A stretch of 64,000 bases of DNA from positions 88,762,469-88,826,468 of the forward strand of contig JAQMRL010000003.1 in assembly GCA_035578175.1 (NCBI GenBank), read 5' to 3'. The DNA comes from Catonia carolina. Taxonomy: Eukaryota > Arthropoda > Insecta > Hemiptera > Achilidae. Under the pieces are notes generated by a model. That model was not told where the DNA came from, did no database searches, and saw only the letters and a program-made list of their open reading frames with translations. Every line of letters begins with the position of its first letter. The stretch's first letter is position 1. Of the stretch, positions 58,240-64,000 are shown in pieces. The translations under genes were made by a program, and so were the position numbers.

Positions 58240-59268
58240 AACACTAACTGGACTTAATCTTGCCAATGTAAATAAGGAACAATTGAGGAGTTTAATGGAA
58301 AAAGGAACCTAAAATACTATAGTGCCTTTTTCCGTCAAAGTGTTTATTGAGTCAGTCATGATGTTCTCTGTATCTGTACAAAGTTTCATATCTCTATGTT
58401 TTTTCTAAAAGATGTGACAATAATATTTAGAATGTCATGTCAAGGCAGGACAATTCGTTAACTTGTTGGCAGTCAATGAGGTTATGTTGTCAACATGGTG
58501 TGGTAACTCTAACTATAATTTTAGTATTAGTATTATAATTTTGTGTAGTTTCTCAGAAGTAAAAAATTCAAATTTTATGGATATAGATATCTGTCCGCCT
58601 ACTTCTATTGCAATGCATCACAATATTTATAACATAATGCTTAAAGTATCGTTTTCTCAATATGTCGGTTTTGTAGATATAGTCCCTTTTTCCATCAAAC
58701 TTCTCAATTTAACCTGTGTGTAATCATGAGTGAATAATGAAAATATTTACTCTGTTCGTTTTAAAATATTACGGAAAATCACTTAATTGACGCTAAACTA
58801 AGCTTTGTAGAAAACAATGTTTGAAATAAAATTGTGGGGTTTTTAATTTGTTGTAAGTTACAAAAGGCCCCGCAATCTTAAAAAATTAATTTTTTCCGAT
58901 TTTTATGAGAAAAAAATTGACTTATTGACACTGAACTAAGCATAATAGAAAAATGTTTGTTATGAAAGTAGGTAAGTTTTCGTTTTCTACAACTTTAAGT
59001 AAATACACTTTTTCCCTGAAATTCATATTAAGGCCGCAAACTTAAAAAAAACTAATTTTTACACGTGAGCATAGCCCCTAGTTCCTTAAAAGTTTCAGCA
59101 GGCATGACGCTGACTTTATCTTGTAGAGCATAATGATGAAGTAAATGAAGCAATTTAAAAAAAAAATACTAACCGTTTTTTAGAAAATTGCAAAGTGTGA
59201 AAAACCGCACAAATAAACTGCTACTTTCGGTCAACTGATTTTGATGAAAATGTTCTTATCGGGTTGAA
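58240..59268 (+). repeat. Dispersed repeat family B, copy 5, interrupted and truncated
   Basis: The start (GAAACACTAACTGGACTTAA, then CTTGCCAATGTAAATAAGG), both subunits and the block ending ATGAAAATGTTCTTATCGGG are present. A MITE lies in the first part, and the copy is cut before the microsatellite where a SINE tail begins. Confidence 0.8.
58281..58709. mobile_element. MITE nested in family B copy 5
   Basis: The left end AATTGAGGAGTTTAATGGAA and the inverted right end AATTGAGAAGTTTGATGGAA are continued by AAAGG on both sides, about 25 matching bases with two changes. A further inverted CCTTTTTCCGTCAAA lies at about 58325, making the left 60 bases a hairpin as well. Other family B copies lack the segment. 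Transposon superfamily unknown, no transposase. Confidence 0.8.
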
Positions 59269-59274
59269 ACAAAC

Positions 59275-59370
59275 GGGTAAATGTTTATTTAAAGTCGCAT
59301 CAACATAGATGGCTACTAGCGATTACGTTACGAAACGTTTTAACAAGGTGATGAAGGAAAAATTTGAATC
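59275..59370 (-). mobile_element. tRNA-derived SINE (family D) tail fragment
   Basis: TTTAAAGTCGCATCAACATA and CTACTAGCGATTACG, read on the minus strand, match the family D tail (CGTCGCTAATGACC...TTGATGCGACGTTAAA) seen at 14986-15130. The tRNA-like head is absent. Confidence 0.6.
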
Positions 59371-60333
59371 GTATACCAACGTCTTATACAAAACAGATAC
59401 ATTACCCGGATAGTCACCAATAATGTTTAAAATATTTTTGGCTAAGGATTCCTCTTGATGAAAGCCAACTGTAGCCTAAAAATCAACAAGAAAATCAAGT
59501 TTTAAAAAAAATTATCACTGATTCGGTAAATATCATAAAATAATACAGATTCTAATAATCAACAAAAAAATACCAAAAATTTACATTAATAACTATTGTT
59601 TAATTAAAGAATTTGAGAACGTTTATGGTATTTTTTTAAAACTAATTTAATTGTATCTTAAGCACTCGAAGTGTTAGTGTTACAGAGATATTGTTTGCCT
59701 ACGGTTCTGAGTGTTTTTAAAGTAAAAATAAATATTGTTTTGCGATGTTGTCAACTGTTGGAACTTTGTGATCTTGGTGAAGAATACGGTTTCGGATTTG
59801 TAGTGGAGCTTTGGTAATTTTTAGTAGTGTCTTACATAATTCTAATGTCAGAATTTTATTGAGGTTTGATTTATTTGTATTTCCATATAGTTGAATGGAA
59901 TGCGCCTAGATTGGTCGCCGTAGTGTTGGTTTGTCCTTAAGTAAAAGTATTAATTGTGTTTCTTGAAAAATTCTAAATAATTATTAAAGTCGAAATATTA
60001 ACTGAAACATTTTCATTTCTACGTGGTGTACCTATGTTAAGCACTGAAAAAAATGGTGATGAAAATTAACATAGCAAAATGTTTTCACCTTACAATAACA
60101 TTAAGGCGAAACACCTGACCGTCAGTATATCTCAATTGCACATAAATGCCAGCTCAACTTTTATGACCCTTTAATGGTTTAAATAATTCAGTTAGCCTTT
60201 GTAATGATAGCAATTTAATTATTCGCAAATAAGTTGCAAGTTTCTGCTGCAGCAACATAGAATATTATTTGTTAGTAATATAATATATGAACAGAGTACA
60301 AAAGTAAACAAAACATGGGTTTACATTTGAATT
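59371..60333. other. Unassigned AT-rich stretch
   Basis: Nothing recognised. Confidence 0.5.
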
Positions 60334-60714
60334 GTGATTACAGTTTAGAAACTAGGGCGGACTTAATTAAGATTCTGTTGATGTTAAAAGACGACAGGAT
60401 GTAGGCGAAGGGAAATTGGCGTTCAAAAAAGAAGGGGTGAAAACTGAGAATCTAGACCTAGAGTATGTAAACGAAATGCATGATGAAAAGGAAAATTGTG
60501 GGAGGGGTTTCTGTTGATTGTTGTAAAGTGCCTTCCTTCCGTCCGTTGTGTTCAGAATTTTCCGACCCCCTTTAACTAGACCGAGAGAGTCGAGAAAATA
60601 GGTCTTGAAAACTATAATGGGCAAGTTACAAGTGGGGTTTACTGGATGCTGAGGGGTGGGCGAACAACCACCCAGTTGATGTGATGGCAAGATTCTTTAA
60701 TGCGTGTTGTTACA
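60334..60714 (-). mobile_element. Candidate 3' LTR of a second LTR retrotransposon
   Basis: On the minus strand a purine tract TTTTAAGGGGCGGAGG (60730-60715) is followed at once by TGTAACAACACG, the usual arrangement of polypurine tract and LTR start in insect LTR elements. The far end is uncertain; TGTGATTACA at 60334 on the plus strand would give TGT...ACA limits and a 381-bp LTR. Upstream GC-rich sequence (to about 60780) would be the end of the internal region. The 107-codon minus ORF 60367-60690 lies wholly inside and has no recognisable domain. Confidence 0.4.
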
Positions 60715-60730
60715 CCTCCGCCCCTTAAAA
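60715..60730 (-). other. Candidate polypurine tract
   Basis: TTTTAAGGGGCGGAGG on the minus strand directly precedes TGTAACA. In LTR retrotransposons this tract primes plus-strand DNA synthesis. Confidence 0.4.
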
Positions 60731-60784
60731 GAGGCAGATGGGCCACCCATCTAACCCCGCCGCCCTGACAAACAACTTCCATGC

Positions 60785-61439
60785 CATTTGCCATTTATAT
60801 CCTAACGCTTTTTATAGATTCTCTTGAATTGGTACTTGAAAATATCAAAACCGAAGATGTACTGTTTATAATGGAATTTCATTTCATATAACATTTCCTA
60901 TGTTAATCTGCTCTAAATTTTATGCATTAGAAACATTCGTTGTTTGATGTAAATTGCACCCACTTCAAAAAACATTGAACTGAAACTTTATGAAATGTTT
61001 GTCGGGATTGTAATTATATTTGTTCTCTAAGTGATTACCGTTAACAAATTTCATTTACGACTTTCTCGTCTGCTGCATTGATACGATATGAAAACTGCAT
61101 CATCTTGCTTTATATCTGCATATATCTTGCTCTATATCTACATCAACAAAAACAAAACACTTAAAACTCATAATGCTAACAATCTTAAAGGTACATCTTC
61201 ATCTAAAACTTTAAAGCTACTAACTTCTTCAGAATTTTAAAAAACTTGCATAACATCAAGAAAAAGGATCGTAAAAATAATGGCATATTAATACTAAAAC
61301 TATATCTACTGAACCATTTTTTCAGTATATTCTTTACTTGTTCCTGTTAATTACAAAGACGAATGTTCTGTGAATGAGATAGAATATGCCATAAATGAAA
61401 TGACACAACAAATATTTTTAGTCTGTAGTCTAGTGTGTG
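60785..61439. other. Unassigned AT-rich stretch
   Basis: Nothing recognised. Confidence 0.5.
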
Positions 61440-61770
61440 ATGAATGTTGAGAGTCCCTTAAACTGCTCGGATGACAAAGATGTAGAGGTTCTTAGGAGAA
61501 TGAAGAAAGACGTAGAAATCATCTGTACCATCAAGTGTAGGAAGCTCCAATATGTGGGACATATCGTGCGGAATTAATTAAGATATTCGTTACTAAAAGC
61601 CATTCTAAAGCAGAAAATGTGTAGAAAATAGGACCCGACAGAAGAAGGTGTCGTGGTTTTAAAGTCTGAGAACTTGCTTTGGAAAAACTCAGAAGAGCTA
61701 TTTCTCAGTGCAAGGAACAACGAGAAAATTACTATGATGGTGGCCTACAATCAGAACGGATAAATACCTA
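61440..61770 (+). pseudogene. LINE ORF2 C-terminal fragment
   Basis: The reading frame gives VEVLRRMKKDVEIICTIKCR, then KLQYVGHIVRN, a stop, RYSLLKAILKQKMCRK-like residues, and a final SEELFLSARNNEKITMMVAYN block. The order VLRR......I..RKL.Y.GHI.R, ..LL..I..GKI.G.R..GR....W, and ELFR.A....I..M...N is the standard end of one abundant class of insect LINE ORF2. Stops and a frame slip are present. No RT core remains. Confidence 0.8.
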
Positions 61771-64000
61771 AAGAGGAGTCTAGTGTTATTTTAAAATGTT
61801 TAATTGCGCGTATGATTATTTTTCTTATTGCTTCATTCTTTTTTATTCTGCAGTAAGTCTATCTTTCACCTTCTCTGTAACCTTCTACGTGGATTATCAG
61901 GAATATGTGGGAAGTAGGCCTATATATTTTTTGAGTAACTATTGTGTCTGCCAGTTTTTTAATGAAAACGTTGTTATTACTGTTTAATAAATTATATGCC
62001 GTATGAAGTATTTTAAAGTTTTTTTTTGTAGTGTTTCCTTACGTATGTATCGAAGAGAGTTTGTAATTATTCATAAGAATTTTTCACTTGTGCTTTCTCC
62101 CATTGTATCAAATTAAAATTTGATTTTTTCTTTCAATTTGTCGTAATTTTCATCATCCAAATTCATTTGCCAATACGAAGTAAGAAAGGATTTAAACTGT
62201 GTGAGCACATAACAAAATATAATAAACATTTTCATTTTTTTGTGGTGAGGGAAAAGCAGAAAAAAATCTAGATTTAAAAATTCAAATACAAAATTAAAAG
62301 AGTGTTTTAACAAATTCTCTTGAGAAATTTTTAAATATTTTTATAATATTTTTCTTTAAGTACGTATCTGTAACATAATACACGTGCATTCGGTTGGAAA
62401 GAATGAAAGCTTAGCTTAAATGTACGAGTATTATTGTTTTGTAAGTTTAAGACTTTAAAAAACCGTTTTTTTCTATAACAACTAAATCAGAAGCTAAATT
62501 TAGAAAAAATACATGTTTCCACTTGATGAGATTAACAGCTGTTATTGCAGCTTTTTAAATGATTTTCTGCAAGAATGTCTCGCGGCCATTTGCGTTTAAG
62601 GTTCCTTACAGGGTCACCTGATTTTATGTACAGTATAGTTCTTGTCTGTATAAGTGAATTTTGATGTATGAAACTTTTTATGGATTTTTTTTAGAATGTT
62701 TTAGTCAGAATGGAAACGTATGGGAATTGTAAATCATGAAGGGTACTGTTTGTAACATAAAACAGGCATTGTGTAGTTATAAGAATAATTCTGTTTTATA
62801 ATGAAATTAGTTTGGGGCGGTTTTGCTGAACCTCAAAACGGTACCCTACAGGCCTATACTGGTCTTAAAATAAATGACTTTGTACTTGGCCAGTTTGGTT
62901 AGAGACAATAATAATTTATATTTAAAAAAACGGATTTTAGAATCTTACTCATGCAAATTGCTTTAAAAGCTGATTCAGATTAGATGGGTTTTAAAATTTC
63001 GTTCATTTTGATTAATTTTATTTAAGGTTTTTAGTTTTCAAACTGTGTGGATGGTCCTGCATCTTGAAAAATGCGATCATTGGTTAATGAAATGCAATAG
63101 CTGATTTATGTAAACATTGCAAACCCAAAATTTTGTAGATAAAATTTGATCTAATCGGTATTTTATAAAAATTAATTAGCTATAAAATATTAAGTTATGA
63201 ATAGTAACTTAACTTTTTTTTATCTTCCATTTTGGAGATGAGTGGTTCGTACCGTTTAGAAGCTTAGATAGTACTAGCATCCATTTTAATCAATATTTAT
63301 TAAACGTTTTCATTTTAATTAAATGCAAACGTTTAGTAAAATGAGAGGGCAAACGAACCAGCAGTTTACTTTCTTAACTTAATTTCATAAATTAGCATAA
63401 AACCTTACAATTATAAAATCACCCTTCCAATTTAAATTAGCGTTCACTAAATTTTTGTAATTTTTACATAAGATCTATATCTTATGTAAATAAAATGTAA
63501 AATCTATATCTTATGTAAATTATGTTAATAAAATATTTGTAAAGGTTTCTCAGAAAATTATCTTCATTTAATTTTTTTACTCGTTGCTTAAGAAAATTAC
63601 TGTGCACAATTTAAAAGATGTTATTATTTTGTTATTTAATTAATACCTATCTGCGAGTTACGTAGGAATATTGGAAAAATTGTATATTTTTGTACTCTCA
63701 TGTATTTTTTGTTGCTCCTAGTAGATCTGTTTCACTTGTAAATAGAATTTCTTGTATTTTTTATACAGATTTTATTTTATATAGAAATATGTTTATTCAA
63801 AATTACATCTTGTTCGTATTTCTCGGTTTTTCTAACCTAGCAGGAGTAATGCAAGATTTCGTTATAGCTCCGAACTTGTTCAGCTTGATCATCCGACACC
63901 TATAACCGTTTCAGCTGTATTGCTGACGATATAAATATTATTTCTTTAGAAACATTTTAGTAAAAATTGTATTTTTATACCCACATACATTTTTGTCACT
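61771..64000. other. Unassigned AT-rich end of the window
   Basis: A short direct repeat ATCTATATCTTATGTAAAT occurs at about 63474-63492 and 63503-63521. Plus ORFs at 61796-61987 and 63690-63905 encode hydrophobic low-information peptides and look incidental. Confidence 0.45.

Noticed and set aside
60367..60690. 107-codon minus-strand ORF as a host gene
   Set aside because: Low-complexity S/F/P-rich, no recognisable domain, and it sits inside the candidate LTR.

Overview
This is an AT-rich eukaryotic window, most likely from an arthropod and probably an insect. The evidence is the set of transposon families present: R1-like, jockey-like and RTE-like non-LTR retrotransposons, mariner and other IS630/Tc1 relatives, insect-style Helitrons carrying (GT)n tracts, and tRNA-derived SINEs. 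I cannot fix the order from this sequence; a hemimetabolous insect is only a guess. I recognise no intact host gene, no rRNA gene and no true tRNA gene. Almost every short ORF is a by-product of low-complexity DNA or repeats.

Layout. 0-8.5 kb: a 259-bp tandem duplication, an RTE-like 3' fragment, a tRNA-SINE with target duplication, a hAT-like element, a LINE fragment cut off at a 0.9-kb unclassified repeat (family B), and a foldback element with 156-bp arms. 8.5-18 kb: mostly unassigned DNA, then two LINE 3' ends in inverted orientation, a family B copy holding a long (CA)n tract and bracketed by about 135-bp direct repeats, and an R1-like 3' end with a 16-bp target duplication. 19-30 kb: a 388-bp SINE-like element (family A), CR1-like and jockey-like remnants, a second R1-like copy, a Helitron, a tRNA-SINE interrupted by a nested inverted-repeat insertion, a 132-bp degenerate tandem array, a rearranged mariner, and a third R1-like copy. 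30-41 kb: a cluster of tRNA-derived SINE copies, an RTE-like fragment, a second family A copy, and an open jockey-like C-terminus. 44-49 kb: a degenerate minisatellite, a solo LTR, a third family A copy, an IS630-type transposase relic and a second Helitron. 49-64 kb: an A-rich strand-skewed block, an internally deleted IS630-type transposon, a fourth family A copy, three more family B copies (one with a nested MITE), a possible second LTR with a polypurine tract, and a LINE 3' end.

The most interesting single signal is in the solo LTR at 46138-46807. It has perfect 8-bp inverted ends, a 4-bp target duplication and a TATA box. Near its 3' end it carries a sequence matching the metazoan histone mRNA 3' stem-loop (GGCCCTTTTCAGGGCC followed by ACCA). 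This suggests an LTR element whose transcripts could be ended by histone-type 3' processing, which needs testing. The window has no operon logic; it is layered, nested insertions in what looks like intergenic or intronic DNA.
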